Origin: Woeseiaceae bacterium
GTDB taxonomy: Bacteria > Pseudomonadota > Gammaproteobacteria > Steroidobacterales > Woeseiaceae
Direction: 5' to 3'
Assembly (NCBI GenBank): GCA_024640345.1
Contig: JAHEFD010000012.1
Location: 1 to 55,095 of the forward strand
DNA: 55,095 nucleotides
The number at the start of each line of letters is the position of its first letter. The stretch's first letter is position 1. A model generated the notes under the pieces. That model did no database searches, was not told the origin of the DNA, and saw nothing but the letters and a program-made list of their open reading frames with translations. The translations under genes were made by a program, and so were the position numbers. Shown in pieces: positions 7,990 through 17,494 of the stretch.

Positions 7990-9321
7990 CTATTTGATAT
8001 TCAGCCGATAGGCGATATAGCCGCCGACCGCCATCGGTACCGCAAAGAAGAAGTAGTTAGCGGACATACTGAAGCCACCGGCAATCAGGTAGCCAGCAAC
8101 TAAGGGGCCGAGCACGGCGCCGAGCCTTCCGAGGCCGATCGACCAGCCAATACCCGTGCTTCTTATATTTGTCGGATAGGCCTTGGCCGCTGCGCCGTAC
8201 AGGCCTGTAAACCCGCCTTGCTGCAATATCCCGATGATCAACGTGAGTGACAACAGCAGGTTGAGATTATTCGGCACGAGCGCGAAAACGACCATACCGA
8301 CAGCCGACGCGGTGGAGAGGTAAAAAATCAGGTTCGTCAGCGTCCACCGTGTAGACATCCAGCCCATCACGTAAATGCCGATCACGCCGCCAAGATTAAA
8401 CAGGAAGAAAGCGTCGCGACCAGCGGCCACGTCGAATCCCGAATCTTCCATCAGCTTGGGAATCCAGCTCATCAGGAAGTAAAGCGTGCTGAAACAAAGT
8501 ATGAACGCAGCCCACAAAGTGAGCGTTGTCTTGCGGTGCTCCCTGGCCAGCAAACGTCGCATGCCGCTCAACAGGCCCGGGCTGACACTTGCGGCCGAGG
8601 CGATGACCTCGGGCATCTCATCCAGCGGCTCTTTCTTCAGCTTTTTGAGAATCTTGTTTATTTTCTCTAACGCGCCTTCCGGCCGTCGCTCGAAGAGGTA
8701 CTTCAATGATTCAGGGATCATCAACCAGGCGATGAACACCATCGCCAAAGTCACCAGGCCGCCAAACCAGAACATCCCGCGCCAGCCGTAATCAGGCATG
8801 ATGTAGCCCGCGATCACCGACGTCATCATCGCGCCGAGAGGGTAACCCGACGTAACAGCCGCAACCGAGAATGCCTTGTACTTATCGGGACTGTACTCGG
8901 CTGACAACGCCGCCTGGCTGGCCAGCATCGCCCCGGCTCCAAGGCCGCTGATGAAACGCAGGATGATAAATTCGGGCAACGTAGATGCGCTGGCGGTCAG
9001 GATGATCGAAACACCAATCAGTGACATTGCCATGATGATCAGCTTGCGGCGTCCGATAATGTCCGACACGGGCGCCAGGAACATCGCACCACCCATCATG
9101 CCGGCCAGGGCAAAACTGAAAATCCAGCCAAGCCTGTCCGGTGTCAGGTCCAGGTCACTTGATACAGAACCGGCGACCACAGCCATTGCGGTAATGTCGA
9201 AACCGTCCAGCATGTTAAAGAACATGCAAAGTCCCACGACCAGCAGCTGCTGAGCACTGACCGGTCCGCGGTCGATCACGTCATGCGAAAGATTGTCACT
9301 GGTCGATGCAGCTAAGGTCAT
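7990..9321 (-). CDS. MFS transporter of the aromatic acid:H+ symporter (AAHS) type
   Basis: 443 residues with 12 predicted membrane helices. The first-helix motif MLDGFDITAMAVVAGSV corresponds to the DGxD signature of AAHS transporters (PcaK, MhpT, BenK), in which the Asp is needed for transport. The loop 2-3 motif DIIGRRKLII is typical of MFS proteins. It is the last gene of the HpaF-HpaE-LigA-LigB-AhpD-like run, 24 bp after its neighbour, so it probably imports the aromatic acid the operon degrades (4-hydroxyphenylacetate or a relative). Ribosome site GGAGA lies ahead of the ATG. Confidence 0.88.
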   Translation of the reverse strand: MTLAASTSDNLSHDVIDRGPVSAQQLLVVGLCMFFNMLDGFDITAMAVVAGSVSSDLDLTPDRLGWIFSFALAGMMGGAMFLAPVSDIIGRRKLIIMAMSLIGVSIILTASASTLPEFIILRFISGLGAGAMLASQAALSAEYSPDKYKAFSVAAVTSGYPLGAMMTSVIAGYIMPDYGWRGMFWFGGLVTLAMVFIAWLMIPESLKYLFERRPEGALEKINKILKKLKKEPLDEMPEVIASAASVSPGLLSGMRRLLAREHRKTTLTLWAAFILCFSTLYFLMSWIPKLMEDSGFDVAAGRDAFFLFNLGGVIGIYVMGWMSTRWTLTNLIFYLSTASAVGMVVFALVPNNLNLLLSLTLIIGILQQGGFTGLYGAAAKAYPTNIRSTGIGWSIGLGRLGAVLGPLVAGYLIAGGFSMSANYFFFAVPMAVGGYIAYRLNIK

Positions 9322-9345
9322 GCCGGTCTCCGGTGTTGTTATGTT

Positions 9346-9957
9346 TTATTCCTGACGAGCCTGGCGTGAATGCTTACCGGCCTCCCAGCCATACGATCCG
9401 CCGATTGTTTCCGCGGCAACACTTGCTGGCAGTTCTTCCAGCTCCGTTGCCATCGTATCATTCCACCGATTGAGAAATCCGAATAAAGCAATAGCCGCAA
9501 CAATCTCTACAACTTCGGCTTCATCGAAATATTCATAGGCCTCCGAAAAATCTTCTTCGGTTGCCTGCGCCGGCGACAATGCTCCCTTGTATGCAAGCCT
9601 CAGTGCCGCTCTTTCCGCTTCACTAAAACAGCCTGCGGTTTCAAATTCCCAAACCCGGGCAATCTTTTCTGCTGACGCCTGGTAGATTTTCGACAGGTTA
9701 GCCATATGCGCCTGGCAATAACGACAACCGGCAACCTGGCTCGCGATCAGGCTTACAAGCATCTTGAGTTCTTCAGATACAGTTCCCTCGTAGAGCACTG
9801 CCTGATTCAGTTGCATGAAAGCCCGAACGATATTCGGACGTCGTGCCATCGTCTGGATACTGTTCGGCGTAAAACCGCGCGTCTTTTTATAGTGAATAAA
9901 ACGTTCCTGGATATCTTCGGGAACTTCATTGAATTCGAGGGGTTTCATGTGTGGCAT
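9346..9957 (-). CDS. Carboxymuconolactone decarboxylase/AhpD-like protein
   Basis: 203 residues of the CMD/AhpD superfamily, with the redox-type motif CRYCQAHMANL near residues 78-88 and the helix SELKMLVSLIASQVAG before it. AhpD-like proteins with CxxC-x2-H act as peroxidase adaptors. Homologues are common passengers in aromatic operons, where the role is unclear and may be protection against oxidative side reactions of ring cleavage. It starts 17 bp after the LigB2 stop and is followed by the MFS gene, so it is clearly part of that operon. A start at 9948 (MKPLEF) is equally possible. Confidence 0.85.
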   Translation of the reverse strand: MPHMKPLEFNEVPEDIQERFIHYKKTRGFTPNSIQTMARRPNIVRAFMQLNQAVLYEGTVSEELKMLVSLIASQVAGCRYCQAHMANLSKIYQASAEKIARVWEFETAGCFSEAERAALRLAYKGALSPAQATEEDFSEAYEYFDEAEVVEIVAAIALFGFLNRWNDTMATELEELPASVAAETIGGSYGWEAGKHSRQARQE

Positions 9958-9974
9958 AAGAAATCGACTTCCTG

Positions 9975-10808
9975 TCAGGCAGCTTTATCGAGTGAAAATC
10001 TTGCAACCGTGCAACCGACAGCAAATATCGGGAGCTCGGCGGTATAGAACTGCAATTCTCCCTGTCCGCCGGCGGCGGCAGCGATCGCGATAAATGTGCG
10101 GATCTCGAAACCACCCTGTCCGGCATCACGATAGGTCTGCATATCGTCGTAACCCAGCAGCGCTTCCCTGTCGTTGCGCATCAGGCGATCGAGAAATTCA
10201 CGGTCCCAGGGTTCGTTAATCTTTCCGGAATCAGGTGTCGCAGGCCAGTGCGAGATGCCACCGGTTCCAACCACCGCTATTTTCTCCGGAACCGAATCGC
10301 AGGCACGGCGGAGTGCTTCACCAAAAGCCCAGGCCCGGTGCAATGGAGTCAGCGGCGGTCCCTGGCAGTTGATATTGACCGGAATAATCGGCAGATCGTA
10401 TTTCGGCGTCAGGAAGTGCAGAGGCACCATGATGCCATGATCGAACTTCCACTCTTCGGCGTAGGCCACGTCAACGGTCTTCATTACTTCGCGCGTCAGC
10501 CGCGTGCCTAGATCGGCTGCTCCGGGCACCTTGGTTTTCGGAATCCTTAGCCACTCCGGATCCTCTATTGGCCCTTCATATTCGCTGCCTATGCCAATGC
10601 AATAGGCTGGCATGTTGCTCATGAAGAAATTCGCGAAATGCTCGGCGGCGATTACGATCAGCGCCTCGGCGCCAGACGCTTCAATTTCCTGGCGCTGAAT
10701 ATCGAGCTTTGCGTAAAACTCGTCCCGCTTTGCCGTGTTCTTCACCAGGTCTGCGCGCCCGGTGATGCCCGGTGCATGACTTAAAACGCCGGCATAGACG
10801 AGACTCAC
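9975..10808 (-). CDS. Extradiol dioxygenase beta subunit (LigB-like), catalytic
   Basis: 277 residues of the class III extradiol family. Visible active-site residues are His11 (LSHAPG), His57 (AEHFANF) and Glu235 (GGFEIR) as likely Fe(II) ligands, with His124 (FDHG) as candidate acid-base residue and His187 in GGISHWP. The start is a GTG overlapping the LigA stop by four bases (GTGA), so translation is coupled to the alpha subunit. It lies between hpaE and the AhpD-like gene. The expected reaction is meta cleavage of homoprotocatechuate to 5-carboxymethyl-2-hydroxymuconate semialdehyde, replacing HpaD. Substrate is inferred from HpaB/HpaE/HpaF around it. The paralogue at 46178 is clearly related over its whole length. 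Confidence 0.88.
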   Translation of the reverse strand: MSLVYAGVLSHAPGITGRADLVKNTAKRDEFYAKLDIQRQEIEASGAEALIVIAAEHFANFFMSNMPAYCIGIGSEYEGPIEDPEWLRIPKTKVPGAADLGTRLTREVMKTVDVAYAEEWKFDHGIMVPLHFLTPKYDLPIIPVNINCQGPPLTPLHRAWAFGEALRRACDSVPEKIAVVGTGGISHWPATPDSGKINEPWDREFLDRLMRNDREALLGYDDMQTYRDAGQGGFEIRTFIAIAAAAGGQGELQFYTAELPIFAVGCTVARFSLDKAA

Positions 10809-11136
10809 TGTTTCTTTCCCTCTTCTGTAAAACTTTCACCGCCGCCTGTCATCGCATAAACGCCGGCACGTACAGGACCATGTTTTGCAATGCCTTCCCG
10901 CATGAGGTCAAGATAGTCAAACCACTCGATACCCAGGAACGCGGCATAGTGCATCAGGATCTGGCCATTGACTCCAAGCACATAAAGCAAACCGATGTCG
11001 CCTTCGCGCAGTGCGTTGCTTTCCTCGTCAGTAAGGTCGTACTCCTCGAGCAACTGCTCGAGATCCGCACGATATTTCTTCTGCGCCGATTCCTCACGAT
11101 TCAGCTGATAAAGAAATTTCTGCAGGTAGTAGAGAC

Positions 11137-11140
<4 letters not shown>
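10805..11140 (-). CDS. Extradiol dioxygenase alpha subunit (LigA-like)
   Basis: 111 residues from the ATG at 11140 (MSLYYLQKFLYQLNREES); upstream extension of the frame is shadow of hpaE. The all-helical LigA domain is recognisable by LTDEESNALREGDIGLLYVLGVNGQILMHYAAFLG. In LigAB the small subunit lids the active site of the beta subunit. The ATG overlaps the hpaE stop (ATGA) and its own stop overlaps the GTG of the ligB-like gene, so the three genes are translationally coupled. It is shorter than LigA of protocatechuate 4,5-dioxygenase, mainly at the N-terminus. Confidence 0.87.
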
Positions 11141-12660
<1,520 letters not shown>

Positions 12661-12693
12661 TGTTTTTCCTTTCGTCGCTACAGATGCTTATCG

Positions 12694-13092
12694 TTATTCC
12701 TGCACACCGCGAGCCGCCATGTACTCGCGCAAGTTACTCGTCTTCCAGGTCAGCACCGGATCAATCTCCTGAATTTCAAAAGAGATCGCGAGCGGCGAGG
12801 TTTCCTTGACTTCGGCGAGAATTTCGCAGGCTGCTGCAAATAATTTTTCACCGAATGATTTCTTGAGCTCCATGGAGCGACCATGTGCCAGTTTCAGGAT
12901 GACATGAACAAAGGCGTTATCCGGATGGCAATCGGCAACCTGGTAGTTGTCGCGCCTGGCGGCCCGGGTCCGGAGGCCCCCGGTAGGAAGCCCGTCCGTA
13001 GCCATAGCCACTTTGTGCAGCCCGTCGACCAGCACCTGCACATCTATCCTGGACTGAAGGTTCGCCGAATATTCAATAATCTGGTGAGGCAT
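12694..13092 (-). CDS. hpaF: 5-carboxymethyl-2-hydroxymuconate delta-isomerase (HpaF)
   Basis: 132 residues of the CHMI branch of the tautomerase superfamily. The chain begins Met-Pro (MPHQIIEYSANL), giving the catalytic N-terminal proline after Met removal. NAFVHVILKLAHGR and ISFEIQEIDP are typical of CHMI. It converts 5-carboxymethyl-2-hydroxymuconate to 5-oxo-pent-3-ene-1,2,5-tricarboxylate, the substrate of HpaG-type decarboxylases; a candidate HpaG lies on the other side of the divergent promoter. It is the first gene of the minus-strand operon. Confidence 0.9.
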   Translation of the reverse strand: MPHQIIEYSANLQSRIDVQVLVDGLHKVAMATDGLPTGGLRTRAARRDNYQVADCHPDNAFVHVILKLAHGRSMELKKSFGEKLFAAACEILAEVKETSPLAISFEIQEIDPVLTWKTSNLREYMAARGVQE

Positions 13093-13113
13093 ATCGGATC
13101 ATTCCTGCTGGCG

Positions 13114-13162
13114 TTGAATTCAATTAACATGTTAAGTATACTTCCGGCCTCGCAAAGGTCAA
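13114..13162. promoter_or_regulatory. Bidirectional promoter with MarR-type operator palindrome
   Basis: TTAACATGTTAA (13124-13135) is a perfect 12-bp palindrome, preceded directly by the palindrome TTGAATTCAA (13114-13123). A plus-strand sigma-70-like promoter reads TTGAAT (13114-13119), 17 bp, TATACT (13137-13142), with the palindrome inside the spacer. A minus-strand one reads TTGACC (13162-13157), 16 bp, TATACT (13140-13135). The two -10 boxes share the palindromic AGTATACT. A MarR dimer on the 12-mer would block both the hpaF and aldolase operons. The motif recurs at 17444-17470. Confidence 0.65.
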
Positions 13163-13196
13163 GTCACCATAACAGCGAATTTACGAGGTCCAGCAA

Positions 13197-14090
13197 ATGT
13201 CGAATCCAGCGGCCGTCAAAGGCTCAATACCCCCGGTTGTTACCCCCATACGCAATGGCGCGGTTGATTACGAGGCCTATGCCGGCCTTGTCGACTTCCA
13301 GGTAGCCGAAGGTTCTCACGGTGTGCTGGTTAACGGCACCACTGCCGAACCATCCACGTTAACAATCGAGGAAAGGAATCGACTCGTCGATATCGCGATT
13401 GAAACGGTGAATGGCAGAGTTCCGGTTGTTGCGGCAACCGGATCCCAGTCGCTTGCTGAAACGGAGCAACTGACAAGCCATGCAGCCAGGGCGGGAGCAG
13501 ATGCCTTGCTGGTCGTCACCCCCTACTACATTCGCCCTCCGCAGCGCGGATTGATCGAGTATTACCTGAAGGTCGCAAGCCTGCATGATACGCCGTGGAT
13601 GATTTACCACATTCCGGGCAGGACAGCGGTCAACGTGACGCTCGATTCGATGAAAGAGCTTCGCGACAAATCGCCAACCTTCGTTGGCATGAAACACGCA
13701 GTCAACGATCTCGGTTTCGTAACAGAATGCCTTTCCGCATTCGGCGACGATTTCAAGATTTTTGTCGGCCTGGAGGAACTGTCTTTCCCGATGATGACTA
13801 TCGGCGCCTGCGGCCTTATGAACGCGGTAGGTAATCTTCGACCCGGTGTGCTTGCCGAAATGTGCCAGGCAGTCTGGGACAGCGACTTGAAAAAAGGCCG
13901 GGAACTGCACCAGAGACTCCTCGAGATCAACCAGGCAGTCTTCTACGACACCAACCCTATTCCAATGAAGTACATGATGAAAAAAATGGGCCTGATGCCG
14001 GCCAACGAACACCGACTGCCCATGGCACCGGCGACACCCGAACTGGAAAAGCGCCTCGATGGCGTTCTGCAACGCGCTGGACTCATATAA
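13197..14090 (+). CDS. DapA/NAL-family class I aldolase, possible hydratase-aldolase
   Basis: 297 residues of the dihydrodipicolinate synthase/N-acetylneuraminate lyase family. GTTAEPSTL corresponds to the pyruvate-carboxylate binding GTTGE loop, YYIRPP and YHIPGRT are the family tyrosine motifs, and Lys166 in VGMKHA is the Schiff-base lysine. Biosynthetic DapA usually has GTTGEs and different context. Here the gene opens an operon with an HpaG-like FAH and HpaR and faces hpaF/hpaE. No HpaH hydratase or HpaI aldolase is seen in the window. Some NAL-family enzymes of aromatic catabolism combine hydration and aldol cleavage to pyruvate plus an aldehyde, so this protein may replace HpaH plus HpaI. 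That role is inference. Confidence 0.82.
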   Translation: MSNPAAVKGSIPPVVTPIRNGAVDYEAYAGLVDFQVAEGSHGVLVNGTTAEPSTLTIEERNRLVDIAIETVNGRVPVVAATGSQSLAETEQLTSHAARAGADALLVVTPYYIRPPQRGLIEYYLKVASLHDTPWMIYHIPGRTAVNVTLDSMKELRDKSPTFVGMKHAVNDLGFVTECLSAFGDDFKIFVGLEELSFPMMTIGACGLMNAVGNLRPGVLAEMCQAVWDSDLKKGRELHQRLLEINQAVFYDTNPIPMKYMMKKMGLMPANEHRLPMAPATPELEKRLDGVLQRAGLI

Positions 14091-14101
14091 GGAAAAGCGA
14101 C

Positions 14102-14953
14102 ATGAAATTCTTGAGCTTTGAGCACAACGGTATCCCCAGCTTTGGAGCAGCGACGGATGCGGGCGTAGTAGACCTCGGAAAACGTTATACCGATCTTCGC
14201 TCGGCGATTCGCGCAGGCGAACTCGAAAATCTTGCAAACGAGGTAGCCGGTGCAAAGGCAGACTACTCGCTCGAGGAAATTTCCTGGTTGCCGACAATCC
14301 CGAACCCGGAGAAGATTATTTGCATCGGTGTCAATTACGCGAACCGGAATGCTGAATATAAAGATGACTCCGAGGCACCGAAGTATCCGAGCGTATTCAT
14401 GCGCACACGGGAATCACTAACGGGCCACGGTCAGCCGCTGATGGATCCGCCCGAATCTGACCAGCTCGACTACGAAGGCGAAATCGTCATCGTCATCGGC
14501 AAGGAAGGTCGCCGAATTCCGGAAGAAAAGGCACATGAGTACATTGCCGGGCTGACAATCATGAACGAAGGCTCGCTTCGCGACTTTTTAAGGCACGCAA
14601 AATTCAATGTTACGCAAGGCAAGAACTTCGAAAAATCGGGAGCACTTGGTCCCTGGCTGGTCACGCCGGACGAACTCGATCCCATGGGCGAACTGCAGGT
14701 CATGACACGCGTGAACGGCGAAGAACGACAAAACGACACAACGGCGAACCTCATGTTCCCGTTTCGCTACCTCATCAGTTACCTGTCGACTTTTTATCGA
14801 TTGAAACCGGGCGACGTGATCGCCACCGGAACGCCCCTGGGCGCCGGAGCGCGTTTTGACCCGCCGAAATACCTGAAGGAAGGCGATGTCGTCGAAGTCG
14901 AGGTGCCCGGAATCGGCATCCTGAGAAACCCTGTCGTAACCGAAAAGGTCTAG
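14102..14953 (+). CDS. FAH-family protein, HpaG-like decarboxylase/isomerase
   Basis: 283 residues from the ATG at 14102 (MKFLSFEHNGIPSFGAATDA), with AAGGAAAAG ribosome site; the open frame upstream overlaps the aldolase gene and is not coding. Key FAH features: ICIGVNYANRNAEYK, metal-binding DYEGEIVIVIGKEGRRI, TIMNEGSLRDF, and GDVIATGTPLGAG near the end. These are typical of HpaG and related 2-hydroxyhepta-2,4-diene-1,7-dioate isomerases/5-oxopent-3-ene-1,2,5-tricarboxylate decarboxylases. HpaG of enterics is a fused two-domain protein; this is a single domain, so decarboxylase and isomerase activity may be shared with another FAH protein such as that at 3893. Eleven bp after the aldolase. 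Confidence 0.87.
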   Translation: MKFLSFEHNGIPSFGAATDAGVVDLGKRYTDLRSAIRAGELENLANEVAGAKADYSLEEISWLPTIPNPEKIICIGVNYANRNAEYKDDSEAPKYPSVFMRTRESLTGHGQPLMDPPESDQLDYEGEIVIVIGKEGRRIPEEKAHEYIAGLTIMNEGSLRDFLRHAKFNVTQGKNFEKSGALGPWLVTPDELDPMGELQVMTRVNGEERQNDTTANLMFPFRYLISYLSTFYRLKPGDVIATGTPLGAGARFDPPKYLKEGDVVEVEVPGIGILRNPVVTEKV

Positions 14954-14958
14954 ACGAG

Positions 14959-15453
14959 ATGCCTGGCAACAAAAGCCGGCCGACGTCCATGCGGGACTTC
15001 CAGCACTCATTGCCGATGGAGCTGCTCAAAGCCCGGGAATCGGCGATGGCCCGGTTTCGCCCGATGCTTCGCGATCACGGACTCACCGAACAACAGTGGC
15101 GAGTGGTCAGAACACTGGCAGCTTACGGCAATATCGATGCGACGGAACTCGCCCGGCGCAGTTTTCTGCTGGCGCCCAGCCTCACGCGTATCCTGCAACA
15201 CCTCGAAGGCGAGAAGATCGTTCGACGTGCGGCTGACGCGAACGACCAGAGGCGTGCGGTATTTACGCTTACTGCCGAAGGCCAGAAGCTGTTTTCAAAA
15301 GTCGGGCCCGATTCAGAAGCACTCTACGCAGAAATTGAGCGAGCGTTTGGTCGCGACAAGCTTGAACTGCTTTACGATCTTCTGGCCGACTTTTACCAGA
15401 CCCTGTCTGCCGAAGCAGATTCTGCGGACCTCAACCCGACAGCAGTAAAATAG
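14959..15453 (+). CDS. hpaR: MarR-family regulator, HpaR-like (copy 1)
   Basis: 164 residues. The motif set SLPMELLKARESAMARFRPMLRDHGLTEQQWRVVRTL is strongly reminiscent of HpaR, repressor of homoprotocatechuate operons. The winged HTH follows (ATELARRSFLLAPSLTRILQHLEGEKIVRR, then DQRRAVFTLTAEG). It starts five bp after the FAH stop and ends the plus-strand operon. It probably represses from the TTAACATGTTAA palindrome and is relieved by 4-hydroxyphenylacetate or homoprotocatechuate. A later ATG at 14989 (MRDFQHSLP) could be the true start. Confidence 0.88.
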   Translation: MPGNKSRPTSMRDFQHSLPMELLKARESAMARFRPMLRDHGLTEQQWRVVRTLAAYGNIDATELARRSFLLAPSLTRILQHLEGEKIVRRAADANDQRRAVFTLTAEGQKLFSKVGPDSEALYAEIERAFGRDKLELLYDLLADFYQTLSAEADSADLNPTAVK

Positions 15454-15476
15454 CTGGCTCAACCAGTCTGAACCGC

Positions 15477-16952
15477 TCACTGGCGACCAAGCAACTCGTC
15501 CACCCGGGCGATCATGTCGTCCTTGTTATAGAGATCGTAGTACACGGATGCCAATACATTCTGCGGGCCGAAAAAGAAGCGCTCGTAAAGCACCTGCCGG
15601 TTGCCAAATCCTGAAACCGCGACATCATGTGCCAGCCGAAATAGTGCAATCCGGTCTTTGCTACTAAGGTTCACCGTCTGGAAATACTGGGCAACATCAT
15701 CAGCGAGGTCGTTACCGAGGTCTGCCTCACTCGGCGTCGCCATCAGGGAACTCGACCCAAGCAGCTGAACCAGTTCGATGAGCCTCGGATACATCTTCGG
15801 AAACAGGTTCCTCGATGTGTCCAGGGGACGCCTCAACGGAATGTAGTTTCCGTATTGATCCTCATGCGCCAGCGCTTCCGCCTGGAAGCGAAAGGCGCGA
15901 ACGGATTCGGTCATCCACATCGCCTCGGCGATCATGCCTTTGACCGCCATGTCTGTATCCTTGCCGGTCGCTTTCGCTATCGCGCAAAGCAGGCCGACAA
16001 TGAACTCCGCCTTCGCGAGCTTGCCGCAGACCACCTGGTGCATCATGTGAACGACAGCGTTGGTTTCTGCGAATGCCCGGTTACACAACAACGGCTCGCG
16101 GTACATGAAGAGACGCTCCCAGGGCACCAGGACGTTGTCGAAAATTACAACAGCGTCCATTTCCTCGAATCGCGATGCAAGCGGTGCGTCGTAATGGGAT
16201 TTTCCATGGTCGTAGGTGTCTCGGCAGATCATTCGAACGCCCTTTGTGTTCGCCGGAATCGCGAATGCAAATGCGAACGGTATATTGTCCTCTGATGCCT
16301 TGAGCAAGGTAGACGGAAATACTTCAATCTCGTCGGCGTGCGGACCCAGCGTCGCGAGTAATCGCGCCCCGTTGACCACTATTCCATCGTCCGTTTCCCG
16401 GACGACCTGCAACGCGACCTTTTCGTCGTACCTGCCCTCTTTAGCCTGTGCGAAATTAAAGGTCGGGTTGACCAGCGTGTGCGTGAGTACTTTGTCATTG
16501 GTCCTGATGTACTCGTAATAATTCCGCATGTTTTCAACGAATTCCGGCCTGCCTTCGGCGAGAAATTCAGCGCCGGCAGCAAAAGCCATTACCGAGGCAT
16601 TCTTGTAGTCCGGCGTCCTGCCGAACATGCCGTTTGACCAGGTCGCCCATTCATAGAAAGCATCGCCTCGCCTGACTATGTCCTGCTGTGACTTCGGAAT
16701 CATGTATGAAGTCGCAAATCGGGTACCGCCCTCGTCGTACGTGATCAGATCGCTGAGCTTTGGGTCGAACTGCCTGTCCATGAACCCGGCGAGCGTTTGC
16801 GCACCCCGACTCAGTCCCGGATGCGTTGTAACGTCCGGAACCCTGGCGCCGTGAATCCAGACCTCGCGATCATCACGCAGGCCTTCCAGGTATTGTTTGC
16901 CGTTACGTATGCCGTTGCCGAATTGCGATTTGAGGCCACTCATTTGACTCAC
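15477..16952 (-). CDS. hpaB: 4-hydroxyphenylacetate 3-monooxygenase oxygenase subunit (HpaB)
   Basis: 491 residues of the HpaB/PvcC flavin monooxygenase family, related to the acyl-CoA dehydrogenase fold. Seen: N-terminal RNGKQYLEGLRDDREVWIHG, THTLVNPTFNFAQA, RLLATLGPHADEIEVFPST, DNVLVPWERLFMYREP, VCGKLAKAEFIVGL and C-terminal DVAVSGFGNRQVLYERFFFG. These enzymes use FADH2 from a separate reductase to ortho-hydroxylate phenols, here probably 4-hydroxyphenylacetate to homoprotocatechuate. The ATG overlaps the upstream MarR stop (ATGA). HpaC, the likely reductase, is divergently encoded 540 bp away. A different phenolic acid substrate is possible. Confidence 0.9.
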   Translation of the reverse strand: MSQMSGLKSQFGNGIRNGKQYLEGLRDDREVWIHGARVPDVTTHPGLSRGAQTLAGFMDRQFDPKLSDLITYDEGGTRFATSYMIPKSQQDIVRRGDAFYEWATWSNGMFGRTPDYKNASVMAFAAGAEFLAEGRPEFVENMRNYYEYIRTNDKVLTHTLVNPTFNFAQAKEGRYDEKVALQVVRETDDGIVVNGARLLATLGPHADEIEVFPSTLLKASEDNIPFAFAFAIPANTKGVRMICRDTYDHGKSHYDAPLASRFEEMDAVVIFDNVLVPWERLFMYREPLLCNRAFAETNAVVHMMHQVVCGKLAKAEFIVGLLCAIAKATGKDTDMAVKGMIAEAMWMTESVRAFRFQAEALAHEDQYGNYIPLRRPLDTSRNLFPKMYPRLIELVQLLGSSSLMATPSEADLGNDLADDVAQYFQTVNLSSKDRIALFRLAHDVAVSGFGNRQVLYERFFFGPQNVLASVYYDLYNKDDMIARVDELLGRQ

Positions 16953-17428
16953 CTTTTCGTCTTCTGTTTTTGTTTATCCGCGTTTTGCGTTCCAGCTTCA
17001 CCCTGTCCAACCGCTGCCACCCGATCGAGACCGTCGATCAGCTGTTTCCATTCCCTGTCGCTAATGGCACCTCGGAGTTCCGCGTAAGCCTCTTCGACCC
17101 GAGGCCTTACCTTGTTCTCCAGCGTCTTTCCTTTCGTTGTAGCGAGAATCGATACGTTTCGCCGGTCGGACTGGGACCGCCGACGCTCGACGAGGCCGGA
17201 CTTACTGAGTCGATCAACGACGCCGACCAGGCTTGGTGCCGGGATCAGTGTGATCTCGGAAAGTTCATGAAAAGCAATATCCTGGTGTTCCCAAAGCACG
17301 CGCAGAACCCGCCACTGCTGCTCTGTCAGTCCGAATTCATTGAAAATTTTTCGGAACCTCGGCATAACTGCATCCAGCGCGCGATACAGCATCATCGGCA
17401 AAGACCGGCTGAACTCCTGCGTTGCCAT
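16949..17428 (-). CDS. MarR-family regulator, HpaR-like (copy 2)
   Basis: 159 residues, with SLPMMLYRALDAVMPRFRKIFNEFGLTEQQWRVLRVLWE followed by the winged HTH (FHELSEITLIPAPSLVGVVDRLSKSGLVERR; DRRNVSILATTKG). It is a paralogue of the regulator at 14959, sharing the LTEQQWRV core. It precedes hpaB with a four-base overlap, so it is co-transcribed with the monooxygenase. The C-terminus is Lys/Gln-rich (QNADKQKQKTKR). It presumably binds the palindromes just upstream at 17444-17470 and controls both hpaB and hpaC. Whether the two copies share ligand and operator is open. Confidence 0.87.
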   Translation of the reverse strand: MATQEFSRSLPMMLYRALDAVMPRFRKIFNEFGLTEQQWRVLRVLWEHQDIAFHELSEITLIPAPSLVGVVDRLSKSGLVERRRSQSDRRNVSILATTKGKTLENKVRPRVEEAYAELRGAISDREWKQLIDGLDRVAAVGQGEAGTQNADKQKQKTKR

Positions 17429-17443
17429 GACAGATCACTTTCG

Positions 17444-17470
17444 TTAACATGTGAATAATTAATATATTAA
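17444..17470. promoter_or_regulatory. Tandem MarR-type palindromes between marR-hpaB and hpaC
   Basis: TTAACATGTGAA (17444-17455, one mismatch to perfect) and TTAATATATTAA (17459-17470, perfect) lie 15 bp apart centre to centre in the 66-bp divergent gap. Both fit TTAAYATRTTAA, the same motif as TTAACATGTTAA at 13124. The distance puts them on nearby helix faces, suiting two MarR dimers. Confidence 0.6.
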
Positions 17471-17494
17471 CTATCTATCGGAGTTGTCAAGCGA

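Noticed and set aside
7389-7997. Plus-strand open frame of about 200 codons
   Set aside because: Antisense to the DUF6455-like gene for half its length, with no domain or signal; composition is not protein-like.
13862-14101. N-terminal extension of the HpaG-like FAH frame
   Set aside because: It overlaps the DapA-family gene; the FAH N-terminus and ribosome site match the ATG at 14102.
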